A stretch of DNA of 36,713 nucleotides. Source: a virus. Within the stretch, counting starts at the first letter, position 1, and each line of letters opens with the position of its first letter. Positions 1 to 8,035 of the stretch are shown here, piece by piece. The notes beneath the pieces were generated by a model that saw only the letters and a program-made list of their open reading frames with translations, did not search any database and had not been told where the DNA came from. The stretch lies in the IMG/VR virus record IMGVR_UViG_3300045136_000130, positions 1-36,713 of that record, one strand, 5' to 3'. The translations under genes and the position numbers were made by a program.

Positions 1-1955
1 ACGTCGTCGCGCTGCTGCGCGATGGTGTCGGAGATGAGCTGAAGCTGTTGATTGAGCTGCGCGAGATGCTGCTCCATGCCGAGCTTCAGCAGCTCGATCT
101 GATGCTTCGAGGCTTGGATGTCTCGCTGCGTGTCGCCGCGGATCATCTCCACGTCGATGCGGTTCTGGGCGCGCAGCTTCTCCAGCTCCAGCTCGATCGG
201 CGGCTGCTGCGGCTGGCTCGCGCCTTGCTTGATCGCATCCATCGTCTGGTCGATAACGCTCTCGACCTCTTTGCCGACCTTGAAGCCCGCGATCGCCCAT
301 TTGACGAGCTCCAGAACGACACCAGCAGCCTGAGGAGCCTGCTGCACGAGGGGCATCGTGCGCTCCATGAACACGCCGAGAGCGTCGAGCATCTGAGTCC
401 TCGACTCCCGCTCCTGCGCGTAGTCGATCGCTGCCATCGTATCCGGGTCGATCGAGACCCTCCACTCGAAGTCCTCAAAGCTCTTGATGAGCTGAATCGC
501 TTGCGGCGCGAGCTGGGCGTCGGCTGTGGCCTCGATGTTCGACCACTTCGCGATGCTCTCTGGCTGGCAATGGCGGCTGATGATCTCCGCCTTGATGCGG
601 CACGCGAACGCGACCCAGTCCGCAATCTCGCTCATCGTGAACTGGACTCGCGAGCTCCCGAATTGCGCCTTGAGCTGCTGGGCTCCGAGCGTCTCGTTCG
701 GGTCCGTTGCGCCTCGCATGATGTCGCTGATGCCGAGCACCTCATAGAGCTGCTGCTGCGCGGATGCAAGCTCTACTCGAAGCTGCGCAATGACGTTCGC
801 GATCTGCTCGATCGGGACCCAAGAGATGGTTCCCTGAACGCCGCCCTTCTCTGCGAACGCGGCCCAGTTGTCGACCGGGATCAGAGACAGCTCGCTGCCC
901 TCTTGGAACAACCTCTGGACGCTCCCTTTCGTGTTCTGGTCGTACAGGCCGGCCACCTTGCACGCCTTCACGAGCCACGAGATGCGCGTATTCAGTTCAT
1001 CGATCTGCGTGTAGATGTCCTGCGCCATCGCGTAGTCGCTCTTTGGCATGAAGCGCGAGCTCGTGAGATTCGCAGCGAGCGGTTTCGGGCACGGGAAGAA
1101 GCCTTCGAGTTGCAGCGGGTCGTCGCGAACGTCGAGGATCACAGGGCAACCTGGGCTGTACCAGTAGACCTTCTTCTCGTCCTTGCACCAGATCTCATAG
1201 ACGCACGCCTTCGACCACGCTTCAGACTGCACGTCGATCGGGCTCTCCGCCTTCTTCTTGTTCGTGTAGTTGAGCTGGCACGCGATCGTCTCACCGAACC
1301 GCTTCACAGCTTGGTCTTTCGTCAGATACGTACGACGAGAGACCCACCGGCATTCTTCCCACGTGCGGCAGGGCGACCAGTCGAAGTCCTCCCAGTACAC
1401 GTAGTCGACTGGAACCGACTCCTCCTTGATAACCTCTGCCTCGATCGGCTCGCCCATCGGTGCGCCCGTCACCGGGTCGATCGCGGGCTCGATCGTCTGC
1501 TTCTCGATCTCGACCTCGTAACGGACCCACACCTGACCGAGACCGACGATGAGACGATCCTTGATCGCTTGCTTGAACGCCTCACGATCGAATTTCCCGT
1601 CGTCCTGCAGCCCGCGATTCAGGATCCGCTCAAGGATGACGCCAGCGACGCGCGAGACGTCGTCCTGCGCGTCCTTGTGCATGCGGCTGACGTCGACCTT
1701 CGGCGGCCGGGCGAACAGCGCAGAAAGCAAGACCTGCGTCGTTGACCAGAACAGGTTGACGTTCTTGCGCTGGTCGTCGAAAAGGCCGTCGCGGTTGTCG
1801 AGATACCGCTGGACGACGACCTTCGACTTCTCCTTGAAGCTCTTCAGCTCTTTGCCGGCAGCCTCAAGCTCCTTCGCCCACAGCTCCGCCATCCCCTGCG
1901 GCGTCTTGTCGTAGCTGCTCGGTTGGTTGCTGTACGCGACGTCTTCCTTCTTCAT
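1..1955 (-). CDS. Portal (head-tail connector) protein, open at the window edge
   Basis: I translated this by hand from ATG at 1955; it stays open for 651 codons to base 3. The product forms the dodecameric portal ring at the capsid vertex through which DNA is packaged. Support is its position directly after TerL (ATGA overlap of TerL stop and portal ATG), its length, an N-terminal part with the motif LFARPPKVDVSR typical of podoviral portals, and a C-terminal helical Gln/Glu-rich region. If the window is circular, the frame continues from base 1 into base 36713 and reads QQRDDVKRRRDERFE before meeting the IS607-like element. Without that element the protein would end after about 662 residues. 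With it, the frame runs about 50 more codons into the element and stops at 36524-36526. Confidence 0.9.
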   Translation of the reverse strand, partial: MKKEDVAYSNQPSSYDKTPQGMAELWAKELEAAGKELKSFKEKSKVVVQRYLDNRDGLFDDQRKNVNLFWSTTQVLLSALFARPPKVDVSRMHKDAQDDVSRVAGVILERILNRGLQDDGKFDREAFKQAIKDRLIVGLGQVWVRYEVEIEKQTIEPAIDPVTGAPMGEPIEAEVIKEESVPVDYVYWEDFDWSPCRTWEECRWVSRRTYLTKDQAVKRFGETIACQLNYTNKKKAESPIDVQSEAWSKACVYEIWCKDEKKVYWYSPGCPVILDVRDDPLQLEGFFPCPKPLAANLTSSRFMPKSDYAMAQDIYTQIDELNTRISWLVKACKVAGLYDQNTKGSVQRLFQEGSELSLIPVDNWAAFAEKGGVQGTISWVPIEQIANVIAQLRVELASAQQQLYEVLGISDIMRGATDPNETLGAQQLKAQFGSSRVQFTMSEIADWVAFACRIKAEIISRHCQPESIAKWSNIEATADAQLAPQAIQLIKSFEDFEWRVSIDPDTMAAIDYAQERESRTQMLDALGVFMERTMPLVQQAPQAAGVVLELVKWAIAGFKVGKEVESVIDQTMDAIKQGASQPQQPPIELELEKLRAQNRIDVEMIRGDTQRDIQASKHQIELLKLGMEQHLAQLNQQLQLISDTIAQQRDD

Positions 1956-3331
1956 ACGCGGCTACTCCTCATCGGCGCCGTGTCCCAGAGCTCCTCTAAA
2001 GCGAACCCGCGGTCGGCCGTCCTCGCGAATTGCTTGACCTCCTTCAGAGTCGGTAGCTCGATGCTGCGCGACTCCATCGTGAGAGCGCCGTACGAGAACG
2101 CGTCGCTCCCGTGCGAGGCCCAGTTGTGGTCTGGGTTCTTGCTGTACGTGCGACGCTCCTCGTCGTACTCGTATTGCCAATCGCGCAGCGCCTTCAACCC
2201 GATCTCGCACGTGACCGAGTTCCAGACCGTGCGGCGCGCGATCGTGCGAGCGGCGTTGATCCGGTGCGTCACGCTCACTTGCGGCACGATGTCGGTCTTG
2301 TACCCGGCAGCGCGGAACTGCTCTAAAGCGCTGGTGCGAGTCGCGAACGTCTTCGCTCGAGCGTCGTGCGGCAGCCAGACTTGACCGATACGCTCCGGCG
2401 TCCAACCGAGCCTCTCGTTGAAGCGATCGAGCCAGTCCTGCGCGTCGAGCCCGCTATCCTCGACGTACGCGAGGCACGCGAACCATCCGCCTGGGAGCCG
2501 CTGCCACAGCCACCACGCGCACGTATCGTTGAACCCCAAGTCGCCCGACAGCTCCAGAGGCGAACCGTCGGGGTCGGCGACCAGATCATCGAGCAGCCGC
2601 CCCTCGCGATGAGCGGCTTCGAGCCATGGACCGAGAATCGAGCCGACGTTCGCTGCGCTGAAATCGCAGTAATACTCCTGCCGCGCGAGATTCTCGGGCA
2701 TGCCTTCGCGCACTTCCTGCTCGACCTGCTCGCGCGTCATGACGCCCGTCACGTCGATCGGCATGACCGCGTAATACCATCGGCCGGTGTCATCCTTGCG
2801 CGCGACCTCGCCAATCTCGTAGAACGAGTTGTAGCCGCGCGGAGTGCTGATAAACGCTGCAGTGCCGTTGTTCTCGGTGAGGATCGGGCGCACGAGATGC
2901 CACGCTCGCGGATGCGTCAATGCGAACTCGCTGAAGGTGACATGCACAGGGTTCGCGCCGACGTTGGAGTCGAAGTTGTCAGCCCCGATGAGCTGGATGA
3001 TCGAGCCGCATTTCAGCTCGATTTTCATTTCCGTCTCGTTGCGCTTCACCACGATCTCGGGCGGGAACGTGGCGTCGATCAAGCGCTTCCCGTCCAACGT
3101 GATGTTGTCCCAGACCGCCTTGCGCGCCTGCTTCAGCGTCGGCAGCATATGCCAATACGTGCCGATGCGCTGGTGCGCCATCTTGCTTATCTGCGCCAGC
3201 ATCGTGCGATCCTTGCCTCCACGACGATGCACGCACCAGAACGCACGCTTACCGCCACGATCGAAGAAGCGCATGATCGGCTTCTGGTAGTGGCGCGGCG
3301 TGAAGTTCGCCGGCAACTCGATCTTCGCCAC
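1952..3331 (-). CDS. terL: Terminase large subunit (TerL)
   Basis: 459-residue DNA-packaging motor: ATPase plus endonuclease that cuts and pumps phage DNA through the portal. Visible motifs are an N-terminal Walker A-like CVHRRGGKDRT at residues 33-43, a Walker B-like strand HVTFSEFAL near residue 130, and a C-terminal RNase H-like nuclease with acidic residues in LSGDLGFNDT and in NWASHGSDAFSYG. The RRGGKD form of the P-loop is common in terminases of podoviruses. Start is GTG at 3331 with a weak Shine-Dalgarno (GAAGCAC), so translation is probably coupled to the small gene ending at 3337. The stop overlaps the portal start (ATGA). Confidence 0.95.
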   Translation of the reverse strand: MAKIELPANFTPRHYQKPIMRFFDRGGKRAFWCVHRRGGKDRTMLAQISKMAHQRIGTYWHMLPTLKQARKAVWDNITLDGKRLIDATFPPEIVVKRNETEMKIELKCGSIIQLIGADNFDSNVGANPVHVTFSEFALTHPRAWHLVRPILTENNGTAAFISTPRGYNSFYEIGEVARKDDTGRWYYAVMPIDVTGVMTREQVEQEVREGMPENLARQEYYCDFSAANVGSILGPWLEAAHREGRLLDDLVADPDGSPLELSGDLGFNDTCAWWLWQRLPGGWFACLAYVEDSGLDAQDWLDRFNERLGWTPERIGQVWLPHDARAKTFATRTSALEQFRAAGYKTDIVPQVSVTHRINAARTIARRTVWNSVTCEIGLKALRDWQYEYDEERRTYSKNPDHNWASHGSDAFSYGALTMESRSIELPTLKEVKQFARTADRGFALEELWDTAPMRSSRV

Positions 3332-3336
3332 GTGCT

Positions 3337-3429
3337 TCAGAACGTCAGAATCGCGATCGGCAGCCAGAGCTGGATCACGAGCGCGATCGCGAACATCGCA
3401 TCGCCGAAGAACCCGGGCATCTCGCTCAT
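3337..3429 (-). CDS. Small predicted membrane protein (30 aa)
   Basis: Translated by hand. ATG at 3429 overlaps the stop of the preceding gene in an ATGA junction, the arrangement used repeatedly in this arm, and the stop TGA lies 6 bases before the TerL start. The product begins MSEMPGFFGDAMFAIALVIQ and consists mostly of one hydrophobic segment (about residues 11-29), so a single membrane-spanning peptide is likely. No family recognised. Such short genes between packaging genes are easily missed; the tight coupling on both sides is the main support. Confidence 0.5.
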   Translation of the reverse strand: MSEMPGFFGDAMFAIALVIQLWLPIAILTF

Positions 3430-3974
3430 CGCAACCGCTTCGACCGGATGCTGAACACCGGGCGCCCTTCTGCGTTGGTCGGGTGCCGGAACCCGGTCGG
3501 GTCTTTCACCATCGTGTCAACCTTCCACCCGAAGACAGCCCAGAACGGGCCCGGCGGCCACACGACGATCGCGCTGTAGTCGACCACGGTGTAGACCGTG
3601 ATCCAGCGGCCGATCGAACGATGCCGCATGCCATCCTGCAAGTGCGAGTAGTTGTAGTAGCCGATCTTGTAGTCGTACTGCGGCGTGAGCTGCGCCGGTT
3701 TGAAGCTCATCAGGAATCCGTAGCACGGATTGCGGAACCCGAGCCAGTAGATGTCACCGATCACGCGACCGAAGCGCTCGTGGACCTCACGCACCGTCGG
3801 CTCGTACTGGCCGCGATGCGAGCCCACCCCATCGCGCACGTACGGATCGTCAATCGTGTCGACCCAACGAGGATAGGGCAGGCGCAGGATCGCGCATACT
3901 GCGACCACGATGAACGCGATCGGCCAGAGCAGGATCGATAGCAGGCCGATCGCTGCGCCCTTGGACGTTGTCAT
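3426..3974 (-). CDS. Phage protein with N-terminal membrane segment, unknown function
   Basis: 182 residues starting at MTTSKGAAIGLLS. ATG 3974 overlaps the upstream stop (ATGA), which decides this start over a longer upstream frame. Residues about 7-30 are hydrophobic (one transmembrane helix, N-terminal anchor). The rest has conserved-looking Trp/Tyr/Pro-rich segments, PRWVDTIDDPYV, WLGFRNPCYGFLM and WPPGPFWAVFGWKV. The pattern recalls a family of uncharacterised phage membrane-anchored proteins (DUF7338-like) found near terminase genes; that is recollection of a pattern, not a search. It sits between the terminase small-subunit candidate and TerL, so a packaging or virion-related role is possible but unproven. 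Confidence 0.75.
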   Translation of the reverse strand: MTTSKGAAIGLLSILLWPIAFIVVAVCAILRLPYPRWVDTIDDPYVRDGVGSHRGQYEPTVREVHERFGRVIGDIYWLGFRNPCYGFLMSFKPAQLTPQYDYKIGYYNYSHLQDGMRHRSIGRWITVYTVVDYSAIVVWPPGPFWAVFGWKVDTMVKDPTGFRHPTNAEGRPVFSIRSKRLR

Positions 3975-4276
3975 TGCGTATCCCCTTCGGTGCGGATGAC
4001 GATCTGCAGCGGCCCGTCGTCTGCGCCGTAGACCTTCAGCGGTAGAACCTTGCCGACGAGCTGAAGTAGCGCTACGCGCTCCTCCTTGTGCGGAGATAGC
4101 CCGAAGCGCTCCAGATAGGCCACGATCGCATCCTTCGAGGCGGATGGATCCTCGGCAGCGATGCGACGGCCGATCGCTTTGGCGGCCTCTAGGATGGCTT
4201 CCCGAAGCTCGGTCGTGATCTTGTTCGGCGAGCCCTTCGGCCGGCCGTTGGGGTTGTTCGAACGTCCCTTTGGCAT
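3971..4276 (-). CDS. DUF5681-like DNA-binding protein, candidate terminase small subunit
   Basis: 101 residues from ATG 4276. The N-terminus MPKGRSNNPNGRPKGSPNK matches the Gly/Asn/Arg-Pro-Lys-Gly signature of DUF5681, found in small phage proteins next to TerL. A short helical body follows (ELREAILEAAKAIGRRIA). Recognition of phage DNA for packaging is the inferred role, by position upstream of TerL. A TTG seven codons upstream (4297) would also be in frame, but it lies inside the U-tract of the preceding terminator, so the ATG is preferred. No good Shine-Dalgarno precedes either start. Stop overlaps the next gene (ATGA). Confidence 0.65.
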   Translation of the reverse strand: MPKGRSNNPNGRPKGSPNKITTELREAILEAAKAIGRRIAAEDPSASKDAIVAYLERFGLSPHKEERVALLQLVGKVLPLKVYGADDGPLQIVIRTEGDTQ

Positions 4277-4293
4277 AATGTTGTTTTTTCGCG

Positions 4294-4330
4294 ACAAAAA
4301 GAAGACCGGCCTGCATTGTAGCAGGTCGGC
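4294..4330 (-). terminator. Rho-independent terminator on the minus strand
   Basis: Read on the minus strand: GCCGACCTGC, loop TACAAT, GCAGGCCGGT, then CTTCTTTTT. This is a 10-bp stem with one mismatch and one G-U pair, followed by a T-rich tract. It lies between the promoter-driven gene ending at 4351 and the terminase small-subunit candidate, so late transcription must either start below it or read through it. Confidence 0.65.
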
Positions 4331-4350
4331 AACAGTCGGGTGTTGAGTTT

Positions 4351-4695
4351 CTAGGCAAGCGCCTCCGAAAGACGCTTACCGTATCCGTTCACGATGAAGT
4401 AGGCCGGGTTGAACTCTCCCCATTCGGCGGCCTTCGGCCCTACCAGCTCGCCAGTGCCGGTTGACGGGCAGTACACCGCGAAGCAATCCTGCGCGTACCG
4501 GTCGCACAGGTAGTCGACCATCGTACCGGTCGGCCGATGCTTCACCGAGATCACCGCGGTCGGCTCCGTGTCGCTTTTCGGCGTACCAAGAAGCACCGGC
4601 GACGTGCCGAAGTAGTGCAAATCGCGCACCAGTCGCATTACGTCGACTTCACCTTTGCCGTCGTTCCGGTTCAGCTCGAAGTTCAGAAGGACCAT
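4351..4695 (-). CDS. Small early protein of unknown function (114 aa)
   Basis: Start chosen at ATG 4695 because AAAGGAGA lies 8 bases upstream; a longer reading frame exists but lacks this site. The protein starts MVLLNFELNRNDGKGEV and is soluble, without membrane segments or a motif I recognise. It is a single-gene unit: promoter P1 about 50 bases upstream and an intrinsic terminator just downstream. Strong promoter, strong ribosome site and own terminator fit a highly expressed early phage protein, perhaps acting on the host; this is inference from context only. Confidence 0.75.
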   Translation of the reverse strand: MVLLNFELNRNDGKGEVDVMRLVRDLHYFGTSPVLLGTPKSDTEPTAVISVKHRPTGTMVDYLCDRYAQDCFAVYCPSTGTGELVGPKAAEWGEFNPAYFIVNGYGKRLSEALA

Positions 4696-4746
4696 CTCGA
4701 CTCTCCTTTCGTCCCCAGTTGGAGCCAATCCCCAACCGTTGAGCGT

Positions 4747-4799
4747 ACTTTAAAGCGTATCCCCGCCGCTGTCAAGCCCTCTGGCCTACCGTTCGTCGG
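4747..4799 (-). promoter_or_regulatory. Promoter P1 with conserved upstream box
   Basis: Minus strand: box CCGACGAACGGT (4799-4788), 12 bases, TTGACA (4775-4770), 17-base spacer, TAAAGT (4752-4747). The consensus -35 and optimal spacer indicate a strong host sigma-70 promoter. It is nearly identical to P2 and P3. The upstream box contains the stop codon of the gene ending at 4786. Confidence 0.85.
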
Positions 4800-5139
4800 C
4801 TCGCGAGCGGCGGGCAACCTCCAACGACCACGGCTTGACCTTGACCACCCGCTCAACGACGAATTCGTCGTCGTGCTTCCCTATCTCCCGCAACATTGCG
4901 TACACGCGACCGCTGTCTTCGCGCCTACCGGCGTCGATCGAATCTTGGGAGTCGTGCAGATACGTACGAACGCGCACCGCCTTGCCGCTGATAATCTGTC
5001 CACCCACCGGCTCGTAACCGGCCTTGCGGCACGCCCTACGCGCGGCTGTCTCGCTGACCGTACGCGACACAACGATCGACAGCTCGTTGCGCTCCCAACC
5101 CATACCGCAAACTTGCGTGATGACGACCATAACTTTCAT
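4786..5139 (-). CDS. Small early protein of unknown function (117 aa)
   Basis: Starts at ATG 5139 (MKVMVVITQVCGMGWERNEL) with CGGAGG 6 bases upstream; the longer frame to 5160 has no ribosome site. Soluble, alpha/beta-looking, charged C-terminus ending ADER. No family recognised. It is driven by promoter P2, whose -10 lies about 35 bases upstream, and its last codons and stop form part of the conserved upstream box of promoter P1, so the two units are packed back to back. Probably an early protein. Confidence 0.75.
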   Translation of the reverse strand: MKVMVVITQVCGMGWERNELSIVVSRTVSETAARRACRKAGYEPVGGQIISGKAVRVRTYLHDSQDSIDAGRREDSGRVYAMLREIGKHDDEFVVERVVKVKPWSLEVARRSRADER

Positions 5140-5175
5140 CTCGACCTCCGTGTGAATCAACCAACCGATGACTGC

Positions 5176-5228
5176 ACTTTAAAGCGTATCCCCGCTGCTG
5201 TCAAGCACCAGCGCCTACCGTTCGTCGG
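5176..5228 (-). promoter_or_regulatory. Promoter P2 with conserved upstream box
   Basis: Minus strand: box CCGACGAACGGT (5228-5217), 12 bases, TTGACA (5204-5199), 17-base spacer, TAAAGT (5181-5176). Here the box is one arm of an inverted repeat, CCGTTCGT (5218-5225) and ACGAACGG (5231-5238), a possible operator. Confidence 0.85.
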
Positions 5229-5274
5229 CCACGAACGGCTGTTACGAAAACGCAACATTTGCACCCGGGCGCAA

Positions 5275-5366
5275 GGTTTGATCGGCGGCTTTTGCAGGGC
5301 GCCGACCCGGCCCGGCCCGACCCGAACGTAGGGGTTGATCAGAGGCTTCGGCAGGGCTTCGACCCG
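5275..5366. repeat. Two imperfect 35-bp direct repeats
   Basis: Copy 1 (5275-5309) and copy 2 (5332-5366) share GGNTTGATC, GGCTT, GCAGGGC and CGACCCG in the same order and spacing, offset 57 bases. The stretch between them is very GC-rich (GGCCCGGCCCGACCCG). Possible iterons or protein-binding sites beside the palindrome array. Confidence 0.6.
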
Positions 5367-5490
5367 TACTAGTACGCCGACCGGTACCGGTTCTACCGAC
5401 CAGTACTAGTACTGCCCTATAGGGGCAGTACTAGTACTGGTCGAACCGGTACTAGTACTGACCAGTACTAGTACCGGTCAGTACTAGTAC
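5366..5490. repeat. Array of six GTACTAGTAC palindromes
   Basis: The perfect 10-bp palindrome GTACTAGTAC occurs at 5366-5375, 5403-5412, 5428-5437, 5449-5458, 5465-5474 and 5481-5490. Most copies are extended to AGTACTAGTACT and flanked by GACC or GGTC. Centre spacings shrink from 37 to 25, 21, 16 and 16 bases. Copies two and three face each other across GCCCTATAGGGGC and could form one long hairpin. The sixth copy contains the stop codon of the primase gene. Confidence 0.9.
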
Positions 5491-7406
5491 TGGTCGGTAT
5501 TGGTCGGACCACCTTTCCACACCACCAGAACAGCCCCGCGTGCCCCCGGCCGGAACTCCACCCTGCCGGCCTCACGTAGCGCCTCAAGATCGGCAAAAAA
5601 TCGGTTCCTGTAGCCGCCGACGGCCGCGAATAGGGCATTCTTACTCAACCCGCTCGGGAATGGCTCCAAGGCCTTCCGGACCCTTTCCTCGGCCTCTTTC
5701 ATCCGCCCGGCTGCCGCCTCCTCCTCTACCGTCGGCTCGACCACGCATGACGTAATTTCGTCGCCGTCCTCGTCGAACCCAAGCCCGACCGCCGAGAGCC
5801 GGAACCACCCGAAATTCCCGACCCGATCCCCGTCTCGGCATTTCGTCAGCTCGATCGTCCTGGTCGGGGCTGCCTGATCACCTACGATCGTTATCTCCGT
5901 ATCGAGAGCCCCCAGAAGCGACGTATGCCCGCGGGCCCCCTTCGTCTCGTCCTTCCCCAGATGGTGGGAGACGACTACCGAGCAACGAAACGCGTCCCGA
6001 AGCCGCTTTATAGCTCCTACAGCGGCCCCCATGTCCTCGCTGCTGTTCTCGTTCCCACCCGCCAGCGCAAGGTTGAGGGTGTCGAACGCGATCAGTCTCA
6101 CACGCCCCTCGAGCCCCTCCTCGATCTCCCTGATACGCTCCATGACTCGGGAAACGCTTTCCGGGTCGCGTAGGTTCGGCCAACCGCTCTCAATCACGAT
6201 CCGGCTGCCGACCCCGGCGAACCGCTTGCGCAGCGCTTTCGCACGTACGACCATCGAACCCTCGTAGCTGAACACGACGCAGATCGAACGCTCGTCAGCC
6301 TTGACGCGACGCCCGAACCACGTGACATCCGACGACCCTGCACGCTCAACGGCCGCGCATAGGTCGAGAAGCAGGAAGCTCTTCCCCGCGTTCGGGGAAG
6401 CGATCAGCCCGACGAGAGATACCTTCGGGATGAGACCCTTGACCAACCATTCGGGTGGCTTGCGCTCCGCGATGCTCGCGATCGTCTGGATGTCGGGCGA
6501 CTTTTTTGCGGGAGCTGCGGGCTCCTCCTTCGCGCCCGCGACCGGCTCGAAGTCGAGCCTCGCGCTGCTCATCCCGGCTGCTCGAAGCAGCGAATACGCT
6601 CCCGCGCTGCGAGGGTTGAAGCTCTCCCATCGCTTGATGCACGCATCGCGATCGTAATTCGGCGCCGTGCGGCTCCACGCATCGTAGACTTCGAACTCGA
6701 AACCCTCGGACCGCAGCGCGTGCCCGACAGCGATCCACGATCCGTAGTCCTCAGCGTCGAGATGAGGAAGAGCTTTCAGGCACTCGATCTGGCGCTGCGT
6801 GTAATCGGCCTCCGGGATGCCGAACTCGACCGGGGAACCGCGGCGTATCATCGACCCGGTAGAGCCTGCCGCACCGGACTTGCGCTGCCAGCCTGCAGCG
6901 AGCAGACGCCCCTCGATCTCATCGAGGATCCGCAACGCCGCCGTCTCGTCGACCGTCTTAAGCTCGCGCGACTCGACATCTCGTGGGCCACAACCACCGA
7001 CCCACGTGTACGGCCTGCCAGTGTCCGGGTGGACGCCGTACGCGATGAACTGCTGCCCGTCCGCGAGCCATTCGATCGCGCCGCGCTCACCGTCGCGCAC
7101 GTACTCTCGCCTCATCTTTCGGAAAGGTGAGTCGGTGCGGAAGAGATAGAGGGCTCCCTTGCGCCCGATGCGTTTTGGGGCATTGCCGATGATGCTCTCG
7201 ACGATGCCGAGTACGTCCTCGTTGTCGAAGTCGACATCGAGAGCCGGAGTCGATCGTGTGAGAAGACCGACGTTCGCCTCGTAGTGCTTTGCGGGGTTGA
7301 CGCCGACCTTGTTCTGCCAATCGCTGTAGATCGGGCGCTTGCCTGCGCAAGGGATCGGCTCGTATCCGCGTGCGAGCAGATCGTTCGCTGTCGTACCGTA
7401 GCTCAT
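5484..7406 (-). CDS. Primase-polymerase / RepA-like ATPase (replicative primase-helicase)
   Basis: 640 residues, modular. Residues about 5-165 look like a bifunctional primase-polymerase (AEP/PrimPol) domain: YEPIPCAGKRPIYSDWQ, then the acidic motif ALDVDFDNED. Residues about 195-275 resemble the PriCT-2 primase C-terminal domain (GSWIAVGHALRSEGFEFEV). From about residue 300 follows a RecA-fold RepA-like ATPase with Walker A IASPNAGKSFLLL, Walker B LIAFDTLNLAL and the segment CSVVVSHHLGKDETKGARG. The protein probably primes and unwinds phage DNA for the family A polymerase. ATG 7406 has GGAGGAG just upstream and overlaps the HD gene stop. The last residues and stop are encoded within the palindrome array. 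Confidence 0.9.
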   Translation of the reverse strand: MSYGTTANDLLARGYEPIPCAGKRPIYSDWQNKVGVNPAKHYEANVGLLTRSTPALDVDFDNEDVLGIVESIIGNAPKRIGRKGALYLFRTDSPFRKMRREYVRDGERGAIEWLADGQQFIAYGVHPDTGRPYTWVGGCGPRDVESRELKTVDETAALRILDEIEGRLLAAGWQRKSGAAGSTGSMIRRGSPVEFGIPEADYTQRQIECLKALPHLDAEDYGSWIAVGHALRSEGFEFEVYDAWSRTAPNYDRDACIKRWESFNPRSAGAYSLLRAAGMSSARLDFEPVAGAKEEPAAPAKKSPDIQTIASIAERKPPEWLVKGLIPKVSLVGLIASPNAGKSFLLLDLCAAVERAGSSDVTWFGRRVKADERSICVVFSYEGSMVVRAKALRKRFAGVGSRIVIESGWPNLRDPESVSRVMERIREIEEGLEGRVRLIAFDTLNLALAGGNENSSEDMGAAVGAIKRLRDAFRCSVVVSHHLGKDETKGARGHTSLLGALDTEITIVGDQAAPTRTIELTKCRDGDRVGNFGWFRLSAVGLGFDEDGDEITSCVVEPTVEEEAAAGRMKEAEERVRKALEPFPSGLSKNALFAAVGGYRNRFFADLEALREAGRVEFRPGARGAVLVVWKGGPTNTDQY

Positions 7407-8035
7407 CGCTCCTCCAGCTCATGCAGGATCGCGCGCTCGAATTCCTTCGCGAGCTGGCCGGATGACGCGTACTTGCCTTTCCCGCTCGCGTTGACGAAGA
7501 GGTTCGACTTGATAAACGCGCACGCTGTCTCGATGGCGCGTGGACACCAGAATTCGACTTCTCTGTATTTTTCGTCCTCGTGTTCGTAGAGCTTTGCGTA
7601 ATCGATCTGAGGCATCAGAACTCGGCGCTCGGCGACGTAGCAGATCGAGTCGATCGCTTTCACCGTATCCAGAATCTCCCAACTGGGCCGCGGAACTTTG
7701 AGCTTCTCGAAGATCGCATCCTGAATGCGCTTCTCGACATCGCGGAAGCCCGGCACGAGCGCCTTCAGGGGCGACGAGACGTCGCCAACATACGCCTCGG
7801 CAGCATCATGCAACAGGCATACGATACGCAGTCGTAAGCCTCTGAATCTCGACGCGAGGTGATACGCGAGCAACGAGTGCTGCGCTACAGTCCAACGCGT
7901 GCGCGTATGGCCTGTGAATCGAGGGATGTGCGACAGCGCGTAAGTGATGTCTTCGAGTCGGATGAGTTCGGGCTTCGGGTAGGAGAGATCGAACAGAACT
8001 CCGCTCCGCGTCAGGATAGACGGGGTGTGATTCAC
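7403..8035 (-). CDS. HD-domain nucleotide phosphohydrolase (5'-deoxynucleotidase-like)
   Basis: 210 residues. The HD superfamily metal-binding residues are visible: His in WTVAQHSLLAYHL (about residue 52), the His-Asp pair in CLLHDAAEAYVGD and a later Asp in VKAIDSICYV. The HDAAEAYVGDVSSPLK stretch is like that of YfbR-type 5'-deoxynucleotidases and related phage enzymes, which dephosphorylate dNMPs or hydrolyse dNTPs. The exact substrate cannot be read from sequence. Start is GTG 8035 with GAGGAA 4 bases upstream. Stop overlaps the primase start. Co-transcription with the replication gene suggests a role in adjusting nucleotide pools. Confidence 0.85.
   Translation of the reverse strand: MNHTPSILTRSGVLFDLSYPKPELIRLEDITYALSHIPRFTGHTRTRWTVAQHSLLAYHLASRFRGLRLRIVCLLHDAAEAYVGDVSSPLKALVPGFRDVEKRIQDAIFEKLKVPRPSWEILDTVKAIDSICYVAERRVLMPQIDYAKLYEHEDEKYREVEFWCPRAIETACAFIKSNLFVNASGKGKYASSGQLAKEFERAILHELEER

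Larger units (their letters stand above)
5140..5483. other. Non-coding region with repeats, candidate replication origin
   Basis: 344 bases without a credible gene. From left to right it holds the leader of the 5139 gene, promoter P2, two imperfect 35-bp direct repeats (5275-5309 and 5332-5366) and a dense palindrome array (5366-5490). It lies directly downstream of the primase-polymerase/RepA-like gene. Repeats next to an initiator-type gene are a common origin arrangement; function here is inferred, not shown. Confidence 0.6.

Noticed and set aside
48-1745. Long open frame on the plus strand (565 codons)
   Set aside because: Arg/Leu/Asp-rich product without any fold signal; it is the antisense shadow of the portal gene, which is clearly protein-like on the minus strand.
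2366-3454. Long plus-strand frame opposite the terminase gene
   Set aside because: Antisense shadow of TerL, whose motifs are intact.
5366-5490. CRISPR-like array
   Set aside because: The repeats are short perfect palindromes with unequal 6-27 base gaps and no cas genes; this is not a CRISPR array.
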